A DNA stretch of 64,000 bases from Aquimarina sp040786285 (GCF_040786285.1 NZ_JBFMKQ010000001.1:248001-312000); one strand, 5' to 3'. Shown: positions 1-10,500, counted from the first letter of the stretch. Notes: generated by a model not told the origin, from the letters alone. A program made the numbers and translations.

Positions 1-204
1 TTTATCTACTATATTCGGTGGTGTTAATTCCTTAATAGACTCATACGGTGTTTCTTGTTCGAAATACAGTTCTAAACGTGTTTGCAATACGGCGCTTAGC
101 CAAGCAAGTTCAGTTTGTAGGACTGCCGCGTTACTACTATTTATGTCTTTAATAGTATTATTATTTGTATGATTTGTTGTTTCTGCAAATGTTGGTTTTT
201 CCAT
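1..204 (-). CDS. AAA+ ATPase of eCIS (5' part only)
   Basis: The 68 N-terminal codons of a gene running off the left edge are visible, starting at the ATG at 202-204. The peptide has a polar Asn/Thr-rich leader and then the pattern ELAWLSAVLQTRLELYF (about residues 32-48). From memory, this pattern is typical of the N-terminus of the AAA+ ATPase (Afp15/Pvc15 type) in Bacteroidetes eCIS clusters. That ATPase normally follows the tape-measure gene, as here. It is thought to act in assembly or tail-length control. The Walker motifs are outside the window, so the call rests on position plus the N-terminal pattern. It is separated from the tape-measure gene by 234 nt holding a palindromic repeat, so it may have its own promoter. 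Confidence 0.62.
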   Translation of the reverse strand, partial: MEKPTFAETTNHTNNNTIKDINSSNAAVLQTELAWLSAVLQTRLELYFEQETPYESIKELTPPNIVDK

Positions 205-276
205 ATTGCTATTTCTTTTTTTTATTCTATTTCATAATAATCACTTGACTAGACCTGAAAAATCAATCATCTAATA

Positions 277-411
277 CGTCACATCGAGTGTTTTTTGTGT
301 GGCGATAGCGGAACAAAAAATGTATCGAGATGTAATCTATCTATCAATTTTTAAAAGTGTTCTCGATACAATTTTTCTCCATTTCATTACGAAAAATCAC
401 TCGAACTGACG
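277..411. repeat. nested inverted repeat (REP-like, two modules head to head)
   Basis: The outer arms are GTCACATCGAGTG (278-290) and CACTCGAACTGAC (398-410), an imperfect inverted pair. The inner arms TGTATCGAGA (321-330) and TCTCGATACA (361-370) are perfect inverted copies around a 30-nt centre. Each half therefore reads GTCAnnTCGAGT...TGTATCGAGA. The same module recurs inside the element upstream of pth (22435-22565). It fills the gap between the tape-measure and ATPase genes. A dispersed intergenic repeat is the simplest reading; an effect on transcription or mRNA end formation is possible. Confidence 0.65.
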
Positions 412-438
412 ATCTTAATTGTTTTTGATCAATTCCAT

Positions 439-2052
439 TTACAACCACTCCACTACAATAATGTCTTGCATCCAGGGGAGCTTCACGGTATGAAAACCCC
501 AAGGCAATTTTTCTAACGTAACATCATGAGTTTCTCGTTGCACCTGTAATAACCAATGACCATCTCGGGTGCGTAAGGATCCGGGACGACATAGATAGGA
601 GATTCTAAATCCTTCTATGGATAAGTTTTTCCAATGTGGGCCTTGTCCTATTGCAGCGGTTAGCAGTCCTTCAGCAATTGCTGTTTCTTGATCCGATAGT
701 GTGATTGGCGATATGACTTCTTCTATAGCGACACCACATAACAATTTGTTTAATGGTAGTGCTCCTTCAAACAGTTCCTGGTCATCTCCTTCACACAGAT
801 ACTGCAATGCACATATGGCAGTATGACGAGCGGTTTCATTGATAAAGTTTTTATCTTTGATCAACTCCAAATTCTCAAAAAAGCGTTCTAAAAATGGCCA
901 AAAGAGTACCAATCCTGCATTTTGTATGGGTATAAAATCCGTATCCTCAAAAGGAGAGGACACCTTTTCTATCTCCATTATTGCGGGTTTTGATGCTATC
1001 TCCTGCAGTTCTTTATGTACTCCCTGGAGATAGATTGCCAAGGGTCTTAATACACTATTGGCATCTACCGTTTGCTCTTGTATGTTACCTATATCTTTTA
1101 GTAATTGCACCCATTGCTTTAACATTTTGGCAGGCAACTGATCCAAAAAAGGGTTGTTTATGATAGTGGATAGTTGTCTAAAGAATTCTTGCCATACAGT
1201 ATTTTTAGCTTGCGCCGTTTTATAGCTAGCTACTAAAGATTTGATTTCATAGACATCCTGTGCTTGATGTTTTTTGCTATTTCCTTTTTGATCTATTCCG
1301 AGTACTGCCAACGTACCTTGGAAACATTCTTGTTCGAAGAACTTGACATCTTTATACGTATCAAACTTCTGAAACGCTGTTTTCCAAAATGCAGCCTGTA
1401 TCTTCTGCAATGCAATGCCGTATTTCTTATGAATTCTCTGCTGAAACTTTTCTAAAGTAGGTACTATTTCTTGTACAGGAATATCCGAAACCAGTTGAAG
1501 GGATTGAAGCAGTTGCGCTTCTGTACTTGTATGAACAAAACGTTCTAGCTGCTGGGTATTCCATCTCAATTGTTTTAGCAAGGTGATGAAAGTGGTGTTC
1601 GGTTTTTGCAACAATTCTTCTAATTGCTCCAGAACATATGCTTTGGTTCTGTCCTTTGCCCACCATGGTAATATCCCGGTTTTCAGATAATGTGCTACGG
1701 CTCTAAGTGGTGTTTTTTCTTCGGTTTGATTGACTGTGTTTTTTTGTACTACGGCATCAGATTGCTGATATACAGTAAGTACTTCTTGAAGTTTTTCTTG
1801 TAATTCTTCCTCAAAAACAGTTTCAAAATTATCCAAAGATACCTGCCCTAAATCTAATGTAAGTCGATCAATCTGCAACGGTTGATCTCCCGCATTATGA
1901 GCAGTATTATCAAATATGCGGTCCATAACCGTTCTTAACTGATGCCGACACAGCGCACTCAGTTCTTGCTGCACGGCAAAAGCATCTACAGTCGAAGGCA
2001 GGTGAACTTCTAAAATCTGTTTATTGATGATATGTTTTTGCTGTGTCATCAT
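439..2052 (-). CDS. eCIS tape-measure protein (CIS_TMP family, Afp14/Pvc14-like)
   Basis: This 537-aa protein matches the contractile injection system tape-measure family. It has a conserved N-terminal block from HIINKQILEV (7-16) to IDRLTLDLG (61-69), and then the family hallmark HYLKTGILPWWA (121-132). The rest is helix-rich and low in cysteine, as expected for a protein that sets tube length or fills the tube lumen. It lies 5 nt downstream of the Pvc12-like wedge gene and upstream of the ATPase gene, the usual order. The start is ambiguous between the first and second ATG because the protein begins MM. The family is large and variable in length, and 537 aa is within what is seen for Bacteroidetes members. 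Confidence 0.85.
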   Translation of the reverse strand: MMTQQKHIINKQILEVHLPSTVDAFAVQQELSALCRHQLRTVMDRIFDNTAHNAGDQPLQIDRLTLDLGQVSLDNFETVFEEELQEKLQEVLTVYQQSDAVVQKNTVNQTEEKTPLRAVAHYLKTGILPWWAKDRTKAYVLEQLEELLQKPNTTFITLLKQLRWNTQQLERFVHTSTEAQLLQSLQLVSDIPVQEIVPTLEKFQQRIHKKYGIALQKIQAAFWKTAFQKFDTYKDVKFFEQECFQGTLAVLGIDQKGNSKKHQAQDVYEIKSLVASYKTAQAKNTVWQEFFRQLSTIINNPFLDQLPAKMLKQWVQLLKDIGNIQEQTVDANSVLRPLAIYLQGVHKELQEIASKPAIMEIEKVSSPFEDTDFIPIQNAGLVLFWPFLERFFENLELIKDKNFINETARHTAICALQYLCEGDDQELFEGALPLNKLLCGVAIEEVISPITLSDQETAIAEGLLTAAIGQGPHWKNLSIEGFRISYLCRPGSLRTRDGHWLLQVQRETHDVTLEKLPWGFHTVKLPWMQDIIVVEWL

Positions 2053-2057
2053 GCTAC

Positions 2058-4526
2058 TTATCCATTGTTGATTTCTTCTAGAAAACGATGATAGGCATAG
2101 TCAAATCGTTGCATTTCTTCTTGCTCCAACCATTGGATATTGGTCTTGATATGTGCTGGGGTCTCCTCGCGTATCGTTAATGCAATGAATTTCTTAAAAT
2201 CTTCATCCTGATATTGCGCTATCCATGCTGGCAGTGCGAAAGTTAGTTGTAATGAATACGGATCTTTTGGATCCGCAGTCGACATCCATCTTCCGGTGGT
2301 TTCTTCTTCTATAAAAGGCACTGCAATTTCGAACCCTTCTTCAGATATTGAAACTACGCTATGTTCCCCATTATAATTTTTGGTTCCGGTAATTTCTATC
2401 TTATCTCCTGCTCGTAACGTATGTATTCCTGTTTTGCAAAATATATGATCTGATGCTGTAGAAGACGTTTCAATACTATCTATACTAGTGGATTGTAGGT
2501 AATATCGAATATCGGGTGTACGCTGAAATAAACCTCCGGTTTCTGATTCTCGAAAAGGCGCTTCAATTTCAAAAAAATCCTCTCCGATTGCTAGTACTAT
2601 ATACGTCCCTTCGAATTCCGCATTGCCTGTGATGCGTATTTCTTCTCCAGGTTCTAAGGTATGATCTTTGGCGATGCATCGTGTAAATTCTTCTGTGATG
2701 GCGACTTCGAATCTTTCGATTTGTAATGGAATATACGTTGCGGTAAACGAATAAGGATATTTTTTTCTAGGTCGTAACAAGATATGTTCTACCATATGCA
2801 TTCCAGCAGTATTAGCATCACCTAAGTTTCTACTGCTATAGTCCTCGATCCCTATTTTTAATGCAATTCGCTTTTCTAATCCCGAGATGTTTAGAGTATC
2901 CCAAAAGTCTTTTGTGGTATCATACGCTTTTGCTCTACAGCCACTCACCACAGGATATTCTTTAAGAAATCGGGCTTTATCCCGGATCAATTTTTTATCC
3001 ATAGCAGCGGTATCGTTGTTCAGGTCTTTTAAGACCATACCATAGCCTGTAAATTTCTCTGCAAATCGTGCCAACAAATGATTCAGAAATTTATTTTTTC
3101 GTAATAATCCGACATTAGCATCAGCTGTCATTTCGCTTAAATATCCTTCATAACTTTCTTTGCTTCCGATCACTTCAGATACTCCGGGAACACAATCTAA
3201 CAAGGACTGATTAAAATAGGTGCTGGTATCAGCTCCATCAAAACTCATGAGTTTTTTAAAATGGGCTAACTGCGAAAAGTAATTGGCTAAGATTTGCTCA
3301 AAAAACAGCAAATATGCGCTTAACTGCTTTGCTTGTGCTTTTCTTTCGGGAGTAGCTGAATCCGGGAGTCCCATTTCGCCAATCCCATAATTAGCAGGGA
3401 ACTGATTTTGTATCGAATCATAGTTTTCTAGTTGCTGTGCTTGAGTTTCTGGCATGATCATATCCAGTTCTTTACCTGATACAGCTCTGGAAACACTTTC
3501 AACTCTTTTTTGATTGTATAGTGTTTTTATTCTTTCTGTATCGATGCCTACGGCAAGTCCTTTAGAGGTAAATGATAGTTGTGCTAAGGTGCCTTCGATA
3601 TCCAAAATTGGAGTTTTGGAAGTATCCAATGGTAACAACCAATTTTTTACTGTATTGGTCCCCGTAGCCAGTGCGATTTTGTCAATCGCTAATACTTCGG
3701 TTTGATCCATGATTTCTTTAATTACATCAGAAGTCTGGAGCTCTTCTTTTCGATAGTTTTGTAATAAGTCCTGATCATCGATAAAACCGTTTAGCAGTCT
3801 TGGCCCGTCAAAAATTTCATCAGTACTTTTTCCTTTTTCTAACTGTTGTTGTAATGTGTAGAAGGGAATACGAGGTGAAAAATGAGTTCCTACACGATAC
3901 AAAATATTAGCTACCATCTCATTGACATCATCTACCGTATCTGCAATTTCGATAACACCATGTAATCGGACACCTTGTGTATCTAGTAATTTTATTTCTT
4001 CAAAATCCTCACAAATCGTACGACATCCGTAGAGCCTTTCTTTTACATCTTTAATTATTGTACTCCCAGGAATATCAAACAACCCATCTTTTTCTATAAA
4101 AACTCGGTACAATCCTATTGGTGTACTATTAGCTTCTGAGATCTCACCAGCTCTTTTTTGGGTTACTTTTTCGATCCAGGCATTTTTAACCCCATCCACA
4201 TCAATAGCTACTTTACGAATATCCAATACCGTTACTGGATTTGTGGTTAAAATGGTCGCGGGACTATACAGGTTTTCATAAGTGCTGGTGGTATCACTAC
4301 CTATGATATCCTGGATATCATAGTCCATCCGATACGCCAGATCGGTAATAGCATAACAAACTTGTTCTAAGATGGTAATCCCGGGATCGTGGATATTATG
4401 ATCGGTCCAGGTATCTCCTGCCATTTTTTGTATTAGTTGCATTCCTTCTGCACGTAGAAATTCATAGCTTAATGCGGAATCCTGTGGTACTTCTCTGGGT
4501 ATTGTTATAGATGTTTCCATTTTCAT
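2058..4526 (-). CDS. eCIS baseplate wedge protein (gpI/Afp12/Pvc12-like)
   Basis: This 822-aa protein occupies the Afp12 position between fibre and tape-measure genes. The N-terminal block (about 10-60) contains DNWTDHNIHDPGIT-like and EQVCYAITDLAYR patterns that recur in Bacteroidetes eCIS wedge proteins. The C-terminal third holds two tandem beta-rich repeats, around residues 625-680 and 705-755. Both end with the pattern F-E-I-x-x-P-F-x-E-x-E-T-G-x-W/L-x. These may be small beta-barrel inserts exposed at the baseplate rim. It starts 17 nt after the C1q fibre stop codon. Function as a wedge component is inferred from synteny. The alternative is a fibre-attachment protein, which would fit the same location. 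Confidence 0.75.
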   Translation of the reverse strand: MKMETSITIPREVPQDSALSYEFLRAEGMQLIQKMAGDTWTDHNIHDPGITILEQVCYAITDLAYRMDYDIQDIIGSDTTSTYENLYSPATILTTNPVTVLDIRKVAIDVDGVKNAWIEKVTQKRAGEISEANSTPIGLYRVFIEKDGLFDIPGSTIIKDVKERLYGCRTICEDFEEIKLLDTQGVRLHGVIEIADTVDDVNEMVANILYRVGTHFSPRIPFYTLQQQLEKGKSTDEIFDGPRLLNGFIDDQDLLQNYRKEELQTSDVIKEIMDQTEVLAIDKIALATGTNTVKNWLLPLDTSKTPILDIEGTLAQLSFTSKGLAVGIDTERIKTLYNQKRVESVSRAVSGKELDMIMPETQAQQLENYDSIQNQFPANYGIGEMGLPDSATPERKAQAKQLSAYLLFFEQILANYFSQLAHFKKLMSFDGADTSTYFNQSLLDCVPGVSEVIGSKESYEGYLSEMTADANVGLLRKNKFLNHLLARFAEKFTGYGMVLKDLNNDTAAMDKKLIRDKARFLKEYPVVSGCRAKAYDTTKDFWDTLNISGLEKRIALKIGIEDYSSRNLGDANTAGMHMVEHILLRPRKKYPYSFTATYIPLQIERFEVAITEEFTRCIAKDHTLEPGEEIRITGNAEFEGTYIVLAIGEDFFEIEAPFRESETGGLFQRTPDIRYYLQSTSIDSIETSSTASDHIFCKTGIHTLRAGDKIEITGTKNYNGEHSVVSISEEGFEIAVPFIEEETTGRWMSTADPKDPYSLQLTFALPAWIAQYQDEDFKKFIALTIREETPAHIKTNIQWLEQEEMQRFDYAYHRFLEEINNG

Positions 4527-4543
4527 TTTTTTAGAGTGTATAT

Positions 4544-6211
4544 TTAAATGAGTGCTTTTAATAGCATTCCACTGAAACCCGAACTATGATTATCTCCCCT
4601 AGTATCTAATTGCTCTACATGTACCTTATCATTTGCTTCAAGCATTGTGATCACCGTCCTTGAATTACTATGATTTTTACTCCCAACAGTCAACTCAGAA
4701 CGTTCTTTTTTTTCTTCCCCTGAAGATCCATTCACATAGCCTGTACCATTTAAACGAAGATGCCATCTTCCTCCTGTATCCGTATTCCTCCTCACGTTCA
4801 TAATAAACATGTACATTCCCCTTACTGGTGCAACAAAATGAGTAAAATTTTTAAAATGATCTCCAATGTTGTAGTTTATTTGTTTAAATTCAAGTACACT
4901 TTTATCTCCTCCAATATTACTATCTTTTAACGAAGCAGAAAATGCAACGATATAGTCCTTTGTAGTTTGCATATGGCCTTTAATGGTAAGTCCCCCTTCT
5001 GCAAAAATCTCAACTTTTCTTGATGATGAATCTTGATCCGAGGACATTCCTATAATTCGTAGCGCATTGGTATCATGTGCAGTAATCTTTCCGGAAAACT
5101 CTGATTTACCTGCATTGGGCCCTCCAAACAAAATACTTCTGGAGGTAATATGCATCGCCTCATCAGGATTTGATGATTTTCCTGTTCCTGTAATGGATAA
5201 TGGCGCTTCTGGATTTTTACTCCCGATGCCTATTTTACCCTGATCGGTATTAAAGTGAAAAGCAACCTCCTCCTCCGTTGCACCTACATTTTTTATAAAA
5301 AAGTTGTCCTTTGTCGAAAGAAATGCATCACCAGCATGGCGATAAAGTGCTCCATCTTCATTGATATGCGCTGTATCTGATCGGCCAAAAATAATTCCGC
5401 TGGGCAATTCTAATCTACCCTCTTTTTTCATGACTATTTTTTTGGATGCATTTTTGGGCGAAAAAAACATCAGACTATCCTGCCCTTGTTGTAAACCTAT
5501 TTCCCAGTGTTCTGAATTCGCTGTATTTTCTAGTGATAGACGTGCTGAAGTAGCATCGCCCTGCCCGGTGTTGGTGATTCTTAGTTCTGTGTTTTCGCCA
5601 CTAACCTGTATGTTTGTCTTTGGATCTTTGGTTCCTATCCCTAATTTACCCAGAAAGAAGCTAGGTTTTTCTATCGATCCACTAAGCTGAATATTAGTTG
5701 AACTACTACTATTTCGCAGTGACAGTACTCCATCACCTTTTTGCTGAGAAACATCAAAAATAGTAGCTCGTTCATTAGTAATATCAACAACTGATAGTAA
5801 TGAAGGTATATTTTTACTTTCTATAGTAAGCTTAGATCCAGGTTCTAAGGTTCCTATACCAACATTGCCATCTCCTGATTTGATAAACAAGCGGCTTTGA
5901 CCGGTAGCATCTTTGATGTTCAATCCCGATTGGTTACTCGTTGGTTCTGCCGGATTTACCCGGGGATTTAAATTAATAGACCATTGCGGATTATCATCGC
6001 TTAAATTTTCATATATATCCAACACCTCTTGTGTACCTACAGCCTCTCCTTCTGCTTGTACAGATAGCGGATTGCCCTGTACTTTGGCAATACCATCCTC
6101 TGTCTGGTTAAGCCCTGCTTCTATAAAATCGGCAAACTCTTCTTGCGTAGGTTTGTCATTGATCTTAAAATATGATTTGAGCTCTGTTCGGTTTTTCTTG
6201 TTGATTTCCAC
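4544..6211 (-). CDS. eCIS tail fibre with C-terminal C1q/TNF-like head
   Basis: This is a 555-aa fibre. Residues 1-140 form a module shared almost residue for residue with the neighbouring 361-aa fibre (MEINKKNRTELK at 1-12, EEFADFIEAGLNQ at 24-36) and probably anchor it to the baseplate. The middle carries GIGT/GIGS repeats (about 118-121, 191-194, 328-331) typical of trimeric beta-fibre shafts in Bacteroidetes. Residues about 420-555 resemble a C1q domain: VAFSASL (422-428), HFVAPVRGMYMF (458-469), a central LRLNGT, LEANDKVHVEQ (524-534), and a terminal FSGMLL (546-551). C1q domains trimerise, which suits a fibre tip. The head probably recognises a target surface. No chaperone gene is adjacent. 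The fibre role is well supported; the C1q call is by pattern, not by search. Confidence 0.82.
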   Translation of the reverse strand: MEINKKNRTELKSYFKINDKPTQEEFADFIEAGLNQTEDGIAKVQGNPLSVQAEGEAVGTQEVLDIYENLSDDNPQWSINLNPRVNPAEPTSNQSGLNIKDATGQSRLFIKSGDGNVGIGTLEPGSKLTIESKNIPSLLSVVDITNERATIFDVSQQKGDGVLSLRNSSSSTNIQLSGSIEKPSFFLGKLGIGTKDPKTNIQVSGENTELRITNTGQGDATSARLSLENTANSEHWEIGLQQGQDSLMFFSPKNASKKIVMKKEGRLELPSGIIFGRSDTAHINEDGALYRHAGDAFLSTKDNFFIKNVGATEEEVAFHFNTDQGKIGIGSKNPEAPLSITGTGKSSNPDEAMHITSRSILFGGPNAGKSEFSGKITAHDTNALRIIGMSSDQDSSSRKVEIFAEGGLTIKGHMQTTKDYIVAFSASLKDSNIGGDKSVLEFKQINYNIGDHFKNFTHFVAPVRGMYMFIMNVRRNTDTGGRWHLRLNGTGYVNGSSGEEKKERSELTVGSKNHSNSRTVITMLEANDKVHVEQLDTRGDNHSSGFSGMLLKALI

Positions 6212-6277
6212 GTCTTCTATTTTTTACGATGATTTCTTTTTTACAAATAGTTTGCAATTGTTTTTTCGTATAGGTGC

Positions 6278-7363
6278 TTACAATTTCATGATGTAAGCCA
6301 AAACAAAGTAAGGAGGGCGGTTTTCGTGAGGTTGATTTCCTCCGGTTTTATTAGTAGTAAAGGAATGTTTGTGTTTACCAGCAGATTTGGTTTTAGTATT
6401 TAGTGTTCCATGTGTTTCCCCGTCCATAGTAATTGTTTTAAGACCATTACCACTATCATTCCCCGAAGCTGGGTGCGATATGTTATGTACGTGATCTCCA
6501 ATTTCTGAAGTGTTTCCTGTATGATTGTGGGCAGGCATTTGACTTGTGTTAAGTGTTACTTCATCCTTTCCTCCTATTTCACCAACTTGGTATTCTGGAT
6601 TTTCTTTATCGAATCCAACAATAAATCTACCTGATAAATCAGGGGTTCCCTGGATTCCATTACATAAAGCCCATCCTGTGGGGATGTTTCCTATATTTCC
6701 TGACCACATGACGATGACACCTTTTGGCATCCGAGTATCTACATAGTTCTTTACGGCCATTTGCGTAGGAATTTTTTCGTGACTTGCTTCTTCTTTATCC
6801 AGGTCTACACTCGAAGAAATATTATCTGCCTTTAAGTTTTTTATAGTAATATCACCTTCTACCAATAAAGCTCCCTTTATAGTAACCCCTTCTTTTTTTG
6901 AAACCTCAAAAATAGTAGTAGGATTGTTTGTAGTATCAGTTACCGATAATAATGAGGGTACATTCTTACCTTCTATAGTAAGTTTAGAAGTTGGTTCCAA
7001 GGTTCCAACACCTACATTGCCTTCTCCTGATTTGATAAATAACCTACTTTGCCCGGTTGCATCTTTAATATTGAATCCGGGTTGATTGCTTGTCGGTTCA
7101 TCAGAATTTACTCTGGGATTGAGGTTAATAGACCATTGCGGATTGTCATCTGCAAAACTTTCATATAGATCTAGTACCTCTTGCGTACCTACCCGCTCTC
7201 CTTCGGCCTGTATGGATATGGGATTTCCCTGCACTTTCGCTATACCGTCCTCTACCTGATTTAATCCGGCTTCTATAAAATCGGCAAACTCCTCTTGCGT
7301 AGGTTTGTCATTGATCTTAAAATATTCTTTGAGTTCTGTTCGGTTTTTCTTATTGATTTCCAT
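6278..7363 (-). CDS. eCIS tail fibre with phage tail-collar domain
   Basis: This 361-aa protein shares its first ~140 residues with the C1q-headed fibre downstream, and the DNA in that part is also very similar, so the two arose by duplication. It has a short shaft with a GVGT motif (118-121) and a coiled or beta segment (150-210). A phage tail-collar domain follows: GVIVMWSG (215-222), PTGWALCNG (228-236), PDLSGRFIVG (241-250). The His-rich loop region (AHNHTG, DHVHN, KHKHSF) and terminal RPPYFVLAYIMK are typical of tail-collar proteins. The histidines may bind metal. It probably is an alternative receptor-binding fibre built on the same anchor. Downstream spacing to the C1q fibre is 66 nt. 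Confidence 0.85.
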   Translation of the reverse strand: MEINKKNRTELKEYFKINDKPTQEEFADFIEAGLNQVEDGIAKVQGNPISIQAEGERVGTQEVLDLYESFADDNPQWSINLNPRVNSDEPTSNQPGFNIKDATGQSRLFIKSGEGNVGVGTLEPTSKLTIEGKNVPSLLSVTDTTNNPTTIFEVSKKEGVTIKGALLVEGDITIKNLKADNISSSVDLDKEEASHEKIPTQMAVKNYVDTRMPKGVIVMWSGNIGNIPTGWALCNGIQGTPDLSGRFIVGFDKENPEYQVGEIGGKDEVTLNTSQMPAHNHTGNTSEIGDHVHNISHPASGNDSGNGLKTITMDGETHGTLNTKTKSAGKHKHSFTTNKTGGNQPHENRPPYFVLAYIMKL

Positions 7364-7472
7364 CAGGTTATTTTTTTATTCTTTCTATTTTTTTATCAAT
7401 TATCCATTGTTTTAAAGTTGATAAAACAAGTCTAATTTAATTTTTGACTTTTCTTCAAAATATCTTCGGCAG

Positions 7473-7495
7473 CACTTCGACAAGCTTAGTGTGAC
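7473..7495. repeat. short REP-like module in the gpJ-fibre gap
   Basis: The reverse strand reads a 22-nt module with core AGCTTGTCGAAGTG that is repeated with one mismatch at 38525-38546, upstream of serS. It lies in the 179-nt gap between the gpJ-type gene and the fibre genes. It has internal CACT/AGTG symmetry. This is a dispersed intergenic repeat; a role in separating wedge and fibre expression is only a possibility. Confidence 0.5.
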
Positions 7496-7542
7496 AACTC
7501 AGACTAAGACGAGCATTTTCTATTTTTACCTACTTAATAATT

Positions 7543-10500
7543 TTATCGAACTATAAAATCTTTATTGATTTCCATATAGTTAATTCCCTCGAAGCTGTCT
7601 TCTTCAAATCCACCTTCATTCACTACGTATACCTCGTGTATTTGCGCAGCAACCATGATCATATTAGGTTTGGAGGGGATAACAATAGTTTTTCCGTCAT
7701 TTAGGCTTCGTACATCGTTAAAGGTCTCTCCATCCTCACTCTGAAACAATTTAAGATTAGCTACATAATCGATATACGGTCTTTCTGCAATAAAATTGAT
7801 AATTACACTGGCATGAAGTGATCCTCCGATCTGTATATCTCTATCCTCACCATATGCCCATGGAGACATAAAACGCTTGATTTCTTCTATGAGCTTATTT
7901 TTATAAAAACCTTCATTATATCCTTCATGAAATTTTACAATGCACTCGGTAGATACTTGCAAATAAAAAGGATTGGTTACCGATATATCCGCATAGGTAG
8001 GTGCATGCATTTGTGCATATTTTTCAATCTGAAATAGGGTATCTGCTGCTACCTTTGGTGCAAACGGATCAAAAGGTAACTTTCCTTTAATATCGGGTAC
8101 TACAATCACATCTACTCCTCCTGTTCTATCTTTTGCCGGAAGACACTTAGTCTTATATATCTGAGGAAACTGATTCAATATTACATGTTCGTAATCCCAC
8201 ATTGTAAGCGTCCTGTTTTTATGTCGTAGCCTTTCGCTAACACGTTTGTATAGCCCATTCCCTTTTTCGGCTGGTTTTCCTTTGCTAGAGGTAAAGGGTT
8301 GTGTAATCTTGGCGACCTCCTGAATCGGATTGAGCACTTCTGTAATGGTATCGATGGGTAATGGATTTTCGAAATGTGTAGGATCTACTTCTACACTAGA
8401 AAGTGTAGCACTTACTACCTGACTTCTAATATCAATAGTATCCGATATACCATTTATATCTTTAAAAGCACATATTTTAATCCAATGTAAATCGTTAGGC
8501 ATTAAGGTGCCACCAGTAGTTACATCTGCTGGTATTTTTATTTTTACAATGCCTGTATTTACCAATCCATTAGTTGTATCTTCTAAGATCCCCGAAGGTG
8601 TTAGAGGCACCCACTCATTATCCCTAATATAATTCCATTGCAATTCGGGTTTTTGAATATCCGGATCGGCACTCCCTTCTGCCATCTGAAATAAAACAGA
8701 TAGTATCTGTGGCGTTTTTAATTGATCGATCCCTAAGTACAACGAACCTTCGTCATTATATACTGGGATCAGGCTTGTCTCGATTCCCGGTGTCAAAAGA
8801 TCATATCCAAATGGATGTATATGAAAGATCTTATTTGTACTTTTTTCAGGCTGTACATCTGCTGTTATATTCGCACATGCGGTATACGAAACCCCTAGTT
8901 TTTTTAGCTTAGGTTGATATGGCAAATTAATTCGTAGGTTTTTTATTTCTTCTTTTCCGGATAATGCTTGCTTTGTAAATAAGGTATTATATGCCGTATG
9001 CTGAAAGTTTACGGGTGTTAGTTCTATTCTAAAATATCGATCCCAGGATACTACCTCCTCTTCATCCATCTCGATGTCTAAACGCTCTTTGTATTTATAA
9101 TCCGGACTTGTTTCTTGCATTCTAAAAGGTACATTCGCAATCGAAATAGTGCCTTCTTTTGTAAACAATGAGAAACCTTCTGATACTTTATCTCCTTCAG
9201 GGTTTTCTATCATAGTAGATAGTAAGACTTCTGCATTGCGATCATGAAAAAATACATCCGCTTTAAAATCACCATCATCTTCAATGATGGCAGCATTTGT
9301 TGCAAGTCGTTGTTCTATGAGTTCAGAAAGCTCTTCTTCGCTAAGTGCAGCAAGTTCTTCTTCTGTATGATTAGCCTGTATTAACCAGTAATTCTTATAA
9401 TATTCTGTAAGGGATTTAGGTTGTTGTACCCATTCCATCTCCAGATATAAGTCTTTTATTCTTTTCTGAGCTATTTCTTCATTTGCAATATAGAAACTGC
9501 TTCCTATTTCGGGCTGGAACCCAAAGGGCTCAAAAGGTTTTTTGGTGTCAATAGTATTTTGATCGTTTTGTAAGATACTTTGTTGCATTCCTTGCACATC
9601 TACCCGAATATGTGCTTTTTGTAATCCAAGGTTTATTAAATGTTGATAATTACTTCGATAGCGTTCTTCTCCTTTTTCTTCTTCTAAAAAATGATGTAGT
9701 GTACATACCAGTGTTGGATGCTCTGATGCTACAAAAGAAGAAGATCTTGATCCAAAAGGTGTGACTGGCGGATCATTATCCTGAAGTTGTATTGCTATTT
9801 TTAAGGCATTTAGATATACCTGATCCGGTGCATATTTTTGTGCTTTCTCGACATTCTCATCAATCAATCCTACTTCTTGAACCTCTAGTATCGAAGTATC
9901 CTTAATCCCTATGATTTTATATATTTTTTGGGTGGTATCTACAATGTATTTACCAACATCTGTGATATCAAAGCTTTGATTATCGATACTAGTAATTGTA
10001 GTGTCATTTACTATAATATCTAAAGGAATTTCTGAAGTTACTCCTACATAATCCCCTAAAGAATAGGTTACTTTATTGGGTGTAAACCACTGTTCATTAC
10101 TACTAAGGTAGGTCTGAAAGGGATCGTTTTTATCAAAAATCGACTGTAAGCTTTCTATAGTTGTATCTTCTTGTCCCAGATCTAGTAGTATCTCAATAGT
10201 ACGTTTACCATCTTGGAGTAGTAAGGTGGGAGAACTTATAGCAAAACCAACCTCAGATGGTTTTAGGGAATGATCGGATATGGAAGATTGTCTATTACCA
10301 AACGTCTTAAATCGCTTACTTTCTTCTTCTTCATCATATTTACTAAAAACAAATTCTTTGGCATCCGCTGTTGCATAAATATCTGATAACTTTTCTATGC
10401 TAGGTGGAAAAATAGAGATCGATCGTATCTGGCGCTCAGCGAATTCTAGAATACGATATACTTTATCCTTATCTTCTTCAGAAGCCTTAGGATTCGCTTG

